This document shows positions 48,943 through 58,128 of a DNA stretch of 64,000 nucleotides, piece after piece. The number at the start of each line of letters is the position of its first letter. Position 1 is the first letter of the stretch. The stretch covers positions 1,178,001-1,242,000 of the forward strand of contig NZ_LT629783.1 in assembly GCF_900105835.1 (NCBI RefSeq), written 5' to 3'. The notes under the pieces were generated by a model. The model had not been told where the DNA came from and searched no databases. It saw nothing but the letters and a program-made list of their open reading frames with translations. The translations under genes were made by a program, and so were the position numbers. The stretch comes from Pseudomonas fragi (GTDB lineage Bacteria > Pseudomonadota > Gammaproteobacteria > Pseudomonadales > Pseudomonadaceae).

Positions 48943-49762
48943 ATCGGACGAACTCCAAACTAAAGCCCTGCTTGCGGGGAATTCCGCCCTGCAGGAACGC
49001 GCTCTGATCCTCGGTGATCGAGGTCAAACACCAATCCCCCAGGACAAAGCCATAGCCCGTGGTGAGCCCCAGAGGCACCAACAACCCGCCAATGCTGCGC
49101 AGGGTGTCCAGTTGCTTGAGACCGCCCCGGTGGCCGGGAAAGATCGAACCTTTGAGGGTGATTTTGTCGTCACCCATGCCCACTGCCTGCTGTGCCGGCC
49201 GACGCATAAGGCGCTCTTGCGAGGCCCAACGAAAACCACTCTGCCGGTTCAGTTCCTCAAAAGCCGCCGTGTCCAGGTTGAAGTAGTACGGCGGCGCCTC
49301 ATGCTTGTGCGGCTGCAGGATCAGCAAGTGGGGGAACGGCTTCACCGCCTCCACGGCCGGGGTGGTATCAGTCGCAAACACGCTGGTGGGCAGGATGTTT
49401 CCCAACGCGGGATTGATCTTGCCGGCGATCTGGTTGATCGCATTTTTGGCCCGAGTGGCCTGCTCGCTGAACACCCCCAGGCGCTGCTCGATCTGCGAGG
49501 CGGCACGGGTGGCTTGGTTATAGACCGCGACCACCGAGCCCACCTTGGACTGTGCCGCGCTGATACTGCGCATGACCCGCTGCAGCTTTTCACCGACCAT
49601 CGGGCCAATGATCGGCAGGGTCTCCAGCTCCGAAGCGGCGCCGCTGATTTCACTGATAGCACCGTTTACCGGCCCCATCATCCCGTCCAGACTTCGCCGC
49701 CCCGCCTCCCCTGCAGTGGCCAAGTAACTGACGGTGCTTTGCATCTGCTCCATGTAGGCCAT
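48917..49762 (-). CDS. U: Tail protein gpU-like, extended (prophage B copy)
   Basis: This 281-residue copy has the same two-part layout as at 1576-2421: helical N-terminus (residues 1-130) and gpU core (HKHEAPPYYFNLDTAAFEELNRQ; GGIPRKQGFSLEFVRYG). Differences are mostly in the N-terminal segment (RLGVFSEQATR versus RLEVLGEQATR). GGAGGTGAT lies directly before the ATG. Confidence 0.82.
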   Translation of the reverse strand: MAYMEQMQSTVSYLATAGEAGRRSLDGMMGPVNGAISEISGAASELETLPIIGPMVGEKLQRVMRSISAAQSKVGSVVAVYNQATRAASQIEQRLGVFSEQATRAKNAINQIAGKINPALGNILPTSVFATDTTPAVEAVKPFPHLLILQPHKHEAPPYYFNLDTAAFEELNRQSGFRWASQERLMRRPAQQAVGMGDDKITLKGSIFPGHRGGLKQLDTLRSIGGLLVPLGLTTGYGFVLGDWCLTSITEDQSAFLQGGIPRKQGFSLEFVRYGEDLQNT

Positions 49763-49771
49763 ATCACCTCC

Positions 49772-52405
49772 TTACCCGATATGCGGGGCGTCGTATAACT
49801 TGCGGTCATTGGCGCGGCGGGCGTCGTCTTCCATCCGCCGGGTAAAGTCCTGGAACTGGCCCTGCATCATTGGCTGCAGCTTGCGCATGAACTCGTCCGG
49901 ATCTTTGACATCGCCCTGAACGGTGATGGGCATATGCGGAGCAAAGGTGATTTTCTGATCCACCACTGCTGGCTTGGACTCAGGCTTTAGCATCAGCGGC
50001 GACGGGGCTTGCGTCCGACCGGACTGCGCCGACATCGAGCGCACCACATCGCCCGGCTCCGCATCACTACCAAACAGCGATTTGGCAAACGACGTCTTGC
50101 CGAACATTCCGCCGACGGCATCTCCGCCCATCCCCCCCAGAAACGCGCCGACCAGACCGCCCACCGCCGTGCCAATGATTGGCACCACGGAGCCGATCGC
50201 CGCGCCGGCAGCTGCACCGGCCATCGTGCCCGCCAGTCCGCCTGCAGCACCACCGTAACCCGCAGCCTTCTCTTCGGCCGTTTTGGCCGTGGTGTAGGTG
50301 TCAAAGGCCTTGATGCCCGCCTCAAATAGCGAGCCGGCCGGGATGGCTTTCCCCGCGTTGCTGATAGTGCCTACAGCGTTCATCAACCGAGCGCCCAAGC
50401 GCGGCGGCACGGGTGGCGGTGCCGGCGGGCGCGGTGGCCCCCGGCGCCGCGATCGACGGCCACCACGACCACCGCCACCAGGGCCACCCCCGCCGAGTTC
50501 CCGAGCATTGACCACAAATACCTTCTGCGTATGGTCAGGCCCGGCCTCATCCTCTCCGCCCTTGGCCTCCCGAATCACATCGAGCAGCTTCAGACCGGTT
50601 TCGACCGGGTCCAGTTTGGTATCCGGGGCGTCCTCACCCTCCTTGTCTTCATCCTTGCGGCCCAGCAACGCATTGAGTCCCGACGAGACCAGCGACTTGA
50701 CCGCGTCCCCCTTGCCGTCCCCGTCATCGTCACCGCCGCCCAGTGCGTCCTTGGCGTTGGTGACAAAGACCGACTGCACACCGGCGCGACCTGCACCGCC
50801 GCCACCCAGTCCGCCCCGGGCCAGATTGACCAGCCCCCGGCCGATCTTGAACGCACCCAGCAGACTGGTGACAACGCTGGCCCCGGTGGCCAGCGCCGTC
50901 AGCCCCATCACCAGCTTGGGCGACTCGTCCGACAGTTTGGTGATGCCCTTGACCACCGTGGTCAGCCCAGAGGCCACCGCATCCGTGACCGGGCGAATGG
51001 CATCGCCCACACTGCGCATGGCGTCATTGCCTGCCTGAATCGTCTCGGCCCATTTTTGCGATGAGGTGTCGCGCCGTTCCGACAGGTTTTTGTCCAAGAT
51101 CCCAGAGGCCCCGGACGCCTCGTTTTTAAGCTGCTCGTACAGCGCCTTGTTCTGCACATAGGCGGTCAGAGCTGACTTGACCTGCATGTCCGCGAAAATA
51201 TCGCCGGTGCGCAACGCCTGCTCCAGACTGCTGAGCATGGCCTTGGCCTTTTCCGGGTTCGCCTCCTTGCTGATCTGGGCGGTGGCCTCGGCCATCTTGG
51301 CGGCTTTCTTCGGGTCGGTAGCTTCGATGTACCGCTTGGCCAACCCAAAACTGGCCTCCAGCGTGGACATACCACCCTGAATACCAGTGTTCAGCGAGCC
51401 CTGATAATCAATGCCGGCCTTCTTGTAGGCATCCACTACTTCGCCGGAACCAATTTTCTCCATCCAGTTTTTCAGGTTGTTGGCCGCCTCGTCGGAGGTG
51501 CCAGCGGTTTTCATCTGCACCTGGAGCATCGCCCCCAGCTGCGTCACGGCGTCCATGCCGGTGATGCCCTGTTTCTGCATGCTTGCGAGCAGTTGCGGGA
51601 ACCAACGCGCCATGTCGCTGGCCTCAAAACTGCCCGCCTGCCCTTGGAACGCCACCGCCTCCAGCGCCTTTTCCAACACCTTGGGGTCGGTGATGTTGGC
51701 GTTACTCTGCAGCGCCTGAATCATCTTTGCCGTGTCGACACCAGATGAACCCTGCCCCACGACGAACTTGGCCGCCACCGGCGCAAACTCCATCGCCTGC
51801 TTTAGATCCATCCCCGCGCCGACCAACTGGTTGACCACATCGGCCACTTCGTTGCGGCCCATGCCGATATCATTCGACGTCGAGATGATGCTGCGCGACA
51901 TGTCGGCCTCTTGCGCCGAACGGGCCACCCCGGCCTTGATCGCAATATCACGGATGATCGCCTGATAATCGGCGCTGACCTTGGCCGTCACGGCTACCAT
52001 GCCGGTCGCCACAACACCCTGCGCCACACCGGCGCGCACCTGCTGCTTGCCCTGATCGATCTGGCCAAAGCCTTTGGCCTTCAGTTCAGCGCTACGCCCA
52101 GCGCGGCCCAGGCGATCGTATTCCTTCGCCAGTCGGCCGACCTCCACGCCTTCCTTGCGCAGTACGCCAAGGTTTCGCTCCAGCCGGTTCAGCAACGCTT
52201 GCGCACCCTTCTCGCCGGCGGCGTGAGCCTTGCGCCATTCATCACGCAGGCGCATGGTTTCGCCAATTGTGCTCTGCAGTACGCGGGCTTTTTTGCCTTG
52301 CTCACTGAGCTTTTTGACGCGGCTTTCCACATCCTTAAATGCAGCGCCCACGGTCGAGCTGACCGCCCCGCCGATGACAAGGCCGAGCGCCATTTTGTTA
52401 GCCAT
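49772..52405 (-). CDS. T: Tail tape measure protein (prophage B copy)
   Basis: This 877-residue paralogue of 2431-5067 has the same order of coiled coil, TP901-type core, basic proline-rich linker (GRRSRRRGPPRPPAPPP) and hydrophobic Gly/Ala segment. Substitutions concentrate in the linker between residues about 540 and 600 (GRKDEDKEGEDAPDTKL). The matching length implies that the two phages have tails of nearly equal length. Confidence 0.9.
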   Translation of the reverse strand: MANKMALGLVIGGAVSSTVGAAFKDVESRVKKLSEQGKKARVLQSTIGETMRLRDEWRKAHAAGEKGAQALLNRLERNLGVLRKEGVEVGRLAKEYDRLGRAGRSAELKAKGFGQIDQGKQQVRAGVAQGVVATGMVAVTAKVSADYQAIIRDIAIKAGVARSAQEADMSRSIISTSNDIGMGRNEVADVVNQLVGAGMDLKQAMEFAPVAAKFVVGQGSSGVDTAKMIQALQSNANITDPKVLEKALEAVAFQGQAGSFEASDMARWFPQLLASMQKQGITGMDAVTQLGAMLQVQMKTAGTSDEAANNLKNWMEKIGSGEVVDAYKKAGIDYQGSLNTGIQGGMSTLEASFGLAKRYIEATDPKKAAKMAEATAQISKEANPEKAKAMLSSLEQALRTGDIFADMQVKSALTAYVQNKALYEQLKNEASGASGILDKNLSERRDTSSQKWAETIQAGNDAMRSVGDAIRPVTDAVASGLTTVVKGITKLSDESPKLVMGLTALATGASVVTSLLGAFKIGRGLVNLARGGLGGGGAGRAGVQSVFVTNAKDALGGGDDDGDGKGDAVKSLVSSGLNALLGRKDEDKEGEDAPDTKLDPVETGLKLLDVIREAKGGEDEAGPDHTQKVFVVNARELGGGGPGGGGRGGRRSRRRGPPRPPAPPPVPPRLGARLMNAVGTISNAGKAIPAGSLFEAGIKAFDTYTTAKTAEEKAAGYGGAAGGLAGTMAGAAAGAAIGSVVPIIGTAVGGLVGAFLGGMGGDAVGGMFGKTSFAKSLFGSDAEPGDVVRSMSAQSGRTQAPSPLMLKPESKPAVVDQKITFAPHMPITVQGDVKDPDEFMRKLQPMMQGQFQDFTRRMEDDARRANDRKLYDAPHIG

Positions 52406-52440
52406 AGGATTGCCCTGTTACGTGTAGCGGAGGGAGCAGC

Positions 52441-52566
52441 TCAATCCGTGAGCCACCACAGCATGCGGTTAAACGGCATGGCCTCGATCTCGCTGGCCGA
52501 GAAATGAAATTCCCGGGCCAGGTACTTGGCCGCCGCTTTAATCGTGGTAGGCGTAAGGTTCATCAT
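52441..52566 (-). CDS. Small tail protein, GpE family (prophage B copy)
   Basis: A 40-41 residue ORF starting at the tandem ATGATG (52561-52566) and ending MLWWLTD. It overlaps the 107-residue chaperone by 29 bases with the same frame relation as in prophage A. The proline codon pair in the overlap of A (CCC TAC) is GCC TAC here, so a proline-slip frameshift is not conserved, while the ATGATG is. Confidence 0.72.
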   Translation of the reverse strand: MMNLTPTTIKAAAKYLAREFHFSASEIEAMPFNRMLWWLTD

Positions 52567-52861
52567 CTTCGACCAGGCGAAAATAGCCGACCTGCAGGCG
52601 GTTGTAGTCGACGATGGTCATGGCGCTAATATCCTTGTCCCCCGACCCTGTGAGGGACGCGAACAAGATCAGCTCGCGCTTCTCCGCATCACCGCCGGAC
52701 TGGACGGTGGCTTGCTGTACATCCTTGACCGTCGGGGCGCGCAGGCTGATCCGATCAACTTGGATTTGGTTGATCTCGGTCGGTTTGCGCAAGGTGATGG
52801 TGGCACCTTCGGCCGTCAGTTCCAGCCAGCTTGGGAGTTTCTTGGTGGTGCTCATGTTCAT
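52538..52861 (-). CDS. E: Tail assembly chaperone gpE-like (prophage B copy)
   Basis: This 107-residue copy lacks a four-residue stretch (TETA) near the N-terminus but otherwise follows the A copy: LPSWLELTAEGATITLR, ISLRAPTVKDVQQATVQSGGDAEKRELILFASL, VEDDEPYAYHD. It lies six bases after the tail tube gene. Confidence 0.82.
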   Translation of the reverse strand: MNMSTTKKLPSWLELTAEGATITLRKPTEINQIQVDRISLRAPTVKDVQQATVQSGGDAEKRELILFASLTGSGDKDISAMTIVDYNRLQVGYFRLVEDDEPYAYHD

Positions 52862-52867
52862 TGCTCC

Positions 52868-53371
52868 TTAAAGGCCCAGGGCGTTACGCACGTCAGCCAG
52901 TTGGTCCACGCCATCGATGACGCGCACGCAGTTGATCGGATCGATTTCAAACATCACGCGCCCGTCGATTTCGAGCTTGTAGTAGGTGACGTCCACGGCG
53001 TACTTGAACTCAGCCTTGGAACCGGCCGACCACTCGCCCGGGTCGACTTCGCGCAGGCCGCCACGCAAGGTGGCCACCACACCGGTAGTCGCACCCTTCA
53101 AGCCCTTGAAGGCCCCGCGAAACGACGCGTTGAAACCGGTCTGATCAAAAGACCCGAAGTACTTCAGCACTTCTTTTCGCACGCCGTTGGTAGTGAAGCT
53201 GCACTCCAGCTTTTCAAGCCCCATGTCCATGCCCACCGGCGCATCCATGCCACCACCGCGATACTCCTCGGTTTTGACGGTCAGCTTGGGCAGGCTCAGG
53301 CTCGGCACGTCGCCTTGAAGGCTCATCCCGTCCACGAACATATTGGTGTTAAACAGGGTTTGCGGAATCAT
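52868..53371 (-). CDS. FII: Major tail tube protein (prophage B copy)
   Basis: This 167-residue paralogue of 5542-6045 starts MIPQTLFNTNMFVDGMSLQ and carries the same signature (LTVKTEEYRGGGMDAPVG; DPGEWSAGSKAEFKYAVDVTYYK). Inner tube of the contractile tail. Confidence 0.9.
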   Translation of the reverse strand: MIPQTLFNTNMFVDGMSLQGDVPSLSLPKLTVKTEEYRGGGMDAPVGMDMGLEKLECSFTTNGVRKEVLKYFGSFDQTGFNASFRGAFKGLKGATTGVVATLRGGLREVDPGEWSAGSKAEFKYAVDVTYYKLEIDGRVMFEIDPINCVRVIDGVDQLADVRNALGL

Positions 53372-53382
53372 TGAACGCCTCC

Positions 53383-54546
53383 TTAGGCTTCCAGAACTTC
53401 AGTCAGCCACTGGTTCGTGACCTCGATTTGGAAAATCGGGTTTTCCGCCGGCGGCACATCGGTAAAGCGGATGGTCCAGTACACCTTGCCCTGCTCGATC
53501 TGCGTGGCCGTGGTTTTCTCCAGGTCGGGGTAGACCTCAAAGTTGATCACCGCGCCCTGCGCTTTCAGGTCACGCATAAAGGCGTTAACCGTCTCGGTCA
53601 CGTCCTTGACGTAGGTCTTGGTGATGCCCCGGTCGACGGCCCATTTCATGCCCGCCTGAATAGCCTCCATCACCATGTCGGTGGTGCGCACGCGGGTGAC
53701 AAAGGCCCACTTGGAATCGCTCGACAGGGTGCGGTTGCCCCACAGGCGATAGCCGCCGTCACGGATGATGGTGGTGATATTGGCGCCGTTGAGCAGGTTG
53801 GCCCGGCAGGTCTTGTCGCCGTCCAGGTACTCGATCGGGCGCACGGTGCCGGTGATACCGGCAATCTCTTTGTTCGACGGCGACGACCAAAAACCAAAGC
53901 GCGAATCGGTCTGTGCAAACAGGCCTGCAGCGATCGCAGAACCCGGCACCGAGACATCGCCGTTAAGCGTTGTGCTCCACTGCTTGACCGCCGGATCGAC
54001 CATAAACAGGCGTTTAGAGCCGAAGTTTTCGGCGTAGGCGATCGCGGCCTCGTCGGTGGTGTTTGGCCCGTCGATGATGCCGATGGCCTTTAGCTTGCCG
54101 GCCAGAACATCCATCGCAGTGGCCACCGCTTGCGTGGCGCTGTGCTTGGGCGCAATCACCAGTCGCGGCTGCAGGTTGAACAGGCTTTTGCCATCGAGCA
54201 GCGCCTGCATGCCGGTGCGCTTGCCGTCCGCCGCCACACCGCCAATGATCGAGCTGGTGAGTGCCGCCGCCTCGGTGCCGACCGGCACACCTACTGCGAC
54301 AATCGCGGCAGCCGACTGGTTGAAGATGGCCTTACAGGCTCGGGTCAGCGCCGAGTCAGCACCGAATGCGGCCACCGCTTCACTCTCACGGGTCAGCAGG
54401 GTGGGCACGTTCGCCGCCACCAGACCCAGTCCCGGGTTGAAGGTGTCGACCAGGCCAATGATCGAAGACGAGGGCAGCGCGATGATGCGGGCACCGGTCT
54501 CGACCAGGGCCACGGTGATGCCGTGAAAGAAGTCGGTAGAACTCAT
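53383..54546 (-). CDS. FI: Contractile tail sheath protein (prophage B copy)
   Basis: This 387-residue sheath protein starts MSSTDFFHGITVALVETG; the longer frame to 54636 is rejected by comparison with prophage A and by the terminator hairpin in its path. The C-terminal domain (TATQIEQGKVYWTIRFTDVPPAENPIFQIEV) is nearly identical to A. Sheath and tube genes are 11 bases apart. Confidence 0.93.
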   Translation of the reverse strand: MSSTDFFHGITVALVETGARIIALPSSSIIGLVDTFNPGLGLVAANVPTLLTRESEAVAAFGADSALTRACKAIFNQSAAAIVAVGVPVGTEAAALTSSIIGGVAADGKRTGMQALLDGKSLFNLQPRLVIAPKHSATQAVATAMDVLAGKLKAIGIIDGPNTTDEAAIAYAENFGSKRLFMVDPAVKQWSTTLNGDVSVPGSAIAAGLFAQTDSRFGFWSSPSNKEIAGITGTVRPIEYLDGDKTCRANLLNGANITTIIRDGGYRLWGNRTLSSDSKWAFVTRVRTTDMVMEAIQAGMKWAVDRGITKTYVKDVTETVNAFMRDLKAQGAVINFEVYPDLEKTTATQIEQGKVYWTIRFTDVPPAENPIFQIEVTNQWLTEVLEA

Positions 54547-54562
54547 GGGTATCTCCACAGAA

Positions 54563-54587
54563 ACAAAAAAACCGCTTTCGCGGCTTG
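54563..54587 (-). terminator. Terminator between fibre module and sheath
   Basis: The minus RNA has AAGCCGCGAAAGCGGTTT followed by TTTT, equivalent to 7232-7262. Confidence 0.55.
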
Positions 54588-54613
54588 TAGTGACTCCAAC
54601 GCGGAACGCTGGC

Positions 54614-55081
54614 TTAGATGGCGTCCAGCTCGGCAATCACCAATTCGCCGGCAGCGACCACCGCCTCGACAGTGGCCTGCCCAGCGAGCGAAGCCTTGCC
54701 ACCGATGCGAGCCGCCTCGATGCGGGCCGCCACCGATAACCAGGAGTCACGGGCGGCAATCACCCGCGCCGCCTGTTCTTGAGGTGTGAGCTGCAAAGCC
54801 TCGGCCTCGGCCTTAAGCAACACAAAGTCGCTGGCATCCATCGGCGACCCAGCCGCGATGTAACGCTCAGCTTCGTTCGCCTTGAGCAAATACATCGAGT
54901 CCTGACCATCGATCCGCGTGGCATTGCGTGCGCGGGCACGCGCCACAGCAGCATCGATCCCTTGCTGGAAGTGCTCAGCAGCAGCCCCCGCCAGTACCAG
55001 TACTGGAACCTCGGCCGCTAGCGCATCTTCCAAGGAGAATGACGAATAGAACTGCCCATCATATGTAAAGTTAAGCCGCAT
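54614..55081 (-). CDS. Tail fibre assembly/chaperone-like protein
   Basis: This 155-residue protein is last of the fibre module, a usual place for fibre assembly chaperones. It starts MRLNFTYDGQFYSSFSLEDALAAEV, then carries a helical stretch (FQQGIDAAVARARARNATRIDGQDSMYLLKANEAERYIAAG) and an Ala-rich end (ARIEAARIGGKASLAGQATVEAV). The family name is uncertain. It has no counterpart in prophage A. Confidence 0.5.
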   Translation of the reverse strand: MRLNFTYDGQFYSSFSLEDALAAEVPVLVLAGAAAEHFQQGIDAAVARARARNATRIDGQDSMYLLKANEAERYIAAGSPMDASDFVLLKAEAEALQLTPQEQAARVIAARDSWLSVAARIEAARIGGKASLAGQATVEAVVAAGELVIAELDAI

Positions 55082-55095
55082 TTTTGACCGCCTAA

Positions 55096-55908
55096 TTAAG
55101 CAAGAATAAGGTTGCTAATGACACTTCGAATTGCGCCGTTCGAGTCTTGAATAACGCCAGTCAAATAATCACCTAGCCATTTACCACCAGCGGGCAAAGT
55201 ATTGCCATTAGCGGCAAAAATCATTGGGGTTCCCGCAAACTCGACTAACGGAGTATTAAGAACTACAGGGCCGACTCGGCTGATCTTGTTCAAGTAAAAA
55301 GAGGAAACACCGATTTGGCTGTTAATGGTGTGGCGTGCAAGCGGTGTATCGCCCAGCTCAATCTCGCAATTGGTCAGGTGATACATACCCATAGGGCGAT
55401 CATTGCGACGAAAAAGGCCTACGTACACGTTGTTCACAGTTGCGCCAGGAACAACGTAATCAGCCGTGCGAACGCGAAGGCCTGCTAGAACAATGGTGGC
55501 GCTATCCATCAGAAAGCCGGTGGTGCTGTTGTCCATAGCCCCATTCGTTCCGACAAGACAATAATTGCGCAAGGTCGGCTTAACAGTCTCTCCTGGAGCC
55601 ACTCCAATCGTAATGTTTTTAAATGAAACATTGATGCTACCGATCAGATGCTCATGGCCAAACAATCGAATGTAGCCACCACCGCCATAAGGGATAACAA
55701 GAATAGCCTTGGCAATTGTTTTAAACGGCTTCGAAAATGAACCTGTACCAGTGACATCATCGCCGCTGATAGCGTTCACATAAAGGTCTTTACTCATCGC
55801 AGGCACTGCAGCTATTGCAGCAGCTACGGACGCGTTAATACCCTTCTCTTTATCCTGAAACATTGTTAGAAGGCGAGTAGTCTCAGCCAGCAGTGCCGAC
55901 ATGCCCAT
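55096..55908 (-). CDS. Putative tail spike / beta-helix protein
   Basis: This 270-residue protein has a short N-terminal helical part (ETTRLLTMFQDKEKGINASVAAAI), then LYVNAISGDDVTGTGSFSKPFKTIAKAIL, a typical start of pectate-lyase-like right-handed beta-helices in phage spikes, and repeated short strands (VSFKNITIGVAPGETVKP; MDSATIVLAGLRVRTADYVV). A receptor-binding or polysaccharide-binding role is probable; catalytic residues are not identified. It is AT-richer than the tail genes, in keeping with exchange of fibre genes. Confidence 0.6.
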   Translation of the reverse strand: MGMSALLAETTRLLTMFQDKEKGINASVAAAIAAVPAMSKDLYVNAISGDDVTGTGSFSKPFKTIAKAILVIPYGGGGYIRLFGHEHLIGSINVSFKNITIGVAPGETVKPTLRNYCLVGTNGAMDNSTTGFLMDSATIVLAGLRVRTADYVVPGATVNNVYVGLFRRNDRPMGMYHLTNCEIELGDTPLARHTINSQIGVSSFYLNKISRVGPVVLNTPLVEFAGTPMIFAANGNTLPAGGKWLGDYLTGVIQDSNGAIRSVISNLILA

Positions 55909-55923
55909 AATAATTCCCCTGAT

Positions 55924-58128
55924 TTATTTGCGCTTAAGCTGCGTAATTTCGTTCTTAAGAATCTCGATTGACTTACTCATTTCAGTCATCGAGTCTTTTT
56001 GCGTCAGGTGGCCGCGCATTAACCCGGCCATGCTGGTCGCACAGTCACCCGCCAAGGCATCGACCGCTGCCGCCGCCCAACCCCCTTCATGGAACATCGG
56101 ATAGACCGGGTAGCGCAGAACCAAACCGCCCGCGTCCTCGATCTTGGGCAGAACTGCGTAAATGCCCGAGGCCCGGACCAACTGCGGCTTACCCGCGCTA
56201 TCCAGCATCCAACGCGGGCTAGCCCCTGTATCCGCTGGGTCGGGGTCTTTTACCGTGTCAGAGAACATCTCGGCCGGCGTAATGTAGTGGCGAGCACTGT
56301 CATTGCGGCCGGCCCAAGCGGTTTGTGCTGTAGCACCGTCGCCTGTCGTGGTGGCCACAGTCGCAATGCCATAGGGGTTCCAGCCCTCCAGCGGCGTGCG
56401 CAAAATCAACTCCAACGGAATCGCATAGCTGTTGCGATAGGTTTGGCCATCCGCCACAAACGACGCCACCTCAGGGCGGGTATTGGACGCGACAAACAGC
56501 GTCGGGTCGTTGTAACTACGCAAGCCCTTGGTGCGGCCGCTGGCATTGCGCTCATGCCCATAGCGGCGGTTGTAGTAGGCCGCGTTCAGCAGCTCGGTAC
56601 TGCCCCATTTGGTCAGTTTGGTCACTAAGCCGCTGTCGGTGTATTGCTCGACCAAGTTGGCCCCGGTGCCGTTCAGCCCAGGCACCTTGGCCATCAACTC
56701 ATCCAGTAGGTCGATGGTCGGGGCTTCGTTATACGCGCCCCAAGTCGGATCGGCCGACAGCTCACGATTGATACGCCAGCGCTGCCGGCGAGTGTTAGCA
56801 ATCTGCGGCCCCGTCAGGTTCGCATTCCAACGCTGCAACGGCAGGTCGAGCGGTGTAATGAGTTTATCCACGGGGTAATCCCCCACGCTCCCCACGTCCG
56901 CGACCGAGATACGATAACGCCAGGCCACGTACTGCGGCCGCCCGTTCTTGGAAACTTGCTGCAACGAGCTTGGGATAAACGACCCGTTTTCATTGCGACC
57001 GCTGTAGCCGGTGGCGCCAACTAACTGGGTACGCAACAACAGGTCGCGATAGCCGTTAATTTCCTCCAGATGGCGGAAGCTTTCAAAGGTGTCGTTAACA
57101 TCATCGGTCAACAGCTCCGGCCAAATCTCCAGAACCGACAGGTTCCAACGAAAATGCGGCTGATAATCGCGAATGCTGGTATCGCGAACCGCAAAGGCGC
57201 GAAAGTACTCTTTCATTTCGGCGACCTTCGCCGGAATGCCAACCGCCGCATTCACCGACGCCGGGGCTTCGGGCGGCGCAATATCGCTCATTGCCAAGTA
57301 CTTACCCGGCGCGGCGCTGCGCAAGCGATAGTCGTTGTGGCGGGTCCTGACCATACGGCCGTTGATCATGGCCGCGATTTCACCCAGCCCTGAAGTCGCC
57401 AGCAGGTTCGGGTGGTTATGCAGGTTGATGGCCGCATATGCACCGTCGAACGTGCGGTTAAATGACTCAGTACCGGCAGCGCCGTATTGACGACTACCCA
57501 ACACCCCCGACTGACCAAAGCTCCGAAGAATTTCAGCCATGTATTCCGACTGACTCGACTCCGACACCCAGTCGGTTTCGATGAAATTGGACAGCGGGTA
57601 CTTGTGGGTTTTGCCTGCCTCATGCTCGGCCGACAAGACGCTGGCCAACTCGGTATCGACAAAATCTTTCACCCAGGCCCGGGTAGCCTGAATGACTGTG
57701 CCGTCGAGGAGCAACGTCACATTGTCAGCATTACTGGTGGTGAAAATGGTGCGGATGTTGACTTCGCGGCCAGCACCGGAGGCAATCAGCGGCTTGAACG
57801 ATTCAGGGTATTTGCCGATGGCGTACAGCACACCCGTGTCTGTCCAGACAGCAACCTCACGAATCCAGAATCCCCCCACGCTTTGCGGGATGATCGCTTC
57901 GACCACCAGCCAGGCCGTGTTCGTTTTGTCTTGATACAGGTTGCTGAAGTTGCCTTCCCAGACCTTTCGCTTCAAGGCAACTTGCGTATCGACTGGGTTG
58001 TAGGTGGCTCCATTGCCGTCACCCACGCTCATTTTTACCAGTTTGATCGGCTTGCCTGAGGCCTTGCAGGCGGCTTCATATTGCATGCCGGCCTTGGTCA
58101 AAATCGTATAGAACTCTTGCGCTGCCAT
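55924..58128 (-). CDS. H: Large tail fibre protein (gpH-like)
   Basis: This 734-residue protein has the DUF3751-type N-terminal baseplate-attachment domain (KPIKLVKMSVGDGNGATYNPVDTQVALKRKVWEGNFSNLYQD; SVGGFWIREVAVWTDTGVLYAIGKYPESFKP), a long central region with many Tyr/Trp/Arg (SSQSEYMAEILRSFGQSGVLGSRQYGAAGT...), and a C-terminal coiled coil (TEMSKSIEILKNEITQLKRK) which may trimerise. GGAGG is four bases before the ATG, which overlaps the gpI stop. Only the N-terminal domain resembles the fibre of prophage A, so host range probably differs. Confidence 0.8.
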   Translation of the reverse strand: MAAQEFYTILTKAGMQYEAACKASGKPIKLVKMSVGDGNGATYNPVDTQVALKRKVWEGNFSNLYQDKTNTAWLVVEAIIPQSVGGFWIREVAVWTDTGVLYAIGKYPESFKPLIASGAGREVNIRTIFTTSNADNVTLLLDGTVIQATRAWVKDFVDTELASVLSAEHEAGKTHKYPLSNFIETDWVSESSQSEYMAEILRSFGQSGVLGSRQYGAAGTESFNRTFDGAYAAINLHNHPNLLATSGLGEIAAMINGRMVRTRHNDYRLRSAAPGKYLAMSDIAPPEAPASVNAAVGIPAKVAEMKEYFRAFAVRDTSIRDYQPHFRWNLSVLEIWPELLTDDVNDTFESFRHLEEINGYRDLLLRTQLVGATGYSGRNENGSFIPSSLQQVSKNGRPQYVAWRYRISVADVGSVGDYPVDKLITPLDLPLQRWNANLTGPQIANTRRQRWRINRELSADPTWGAYNEAPTIDLLDELMAKVPGLNGTGANLVEQYTDSGLVTKLTKWGSTELLNAAYYNRRYGHERNASGRTKGLRSYNDPTLFVASNTRPEVASFVADGQTYRNSYAIPLELILRTPLEGWNPYGIATVATTTGDGATAQTAWAGRNDSARHYITPAEMFSDTVKDPDPADTGASPRWMLDSAGKPQLVRASGIYAVLPKIEDAGGLVLRYPVYPMFHEGGWAAAAVDALAGDCATSMAGLMRGHLTQKDSMTEMSKSIEILKNEITQLKRK

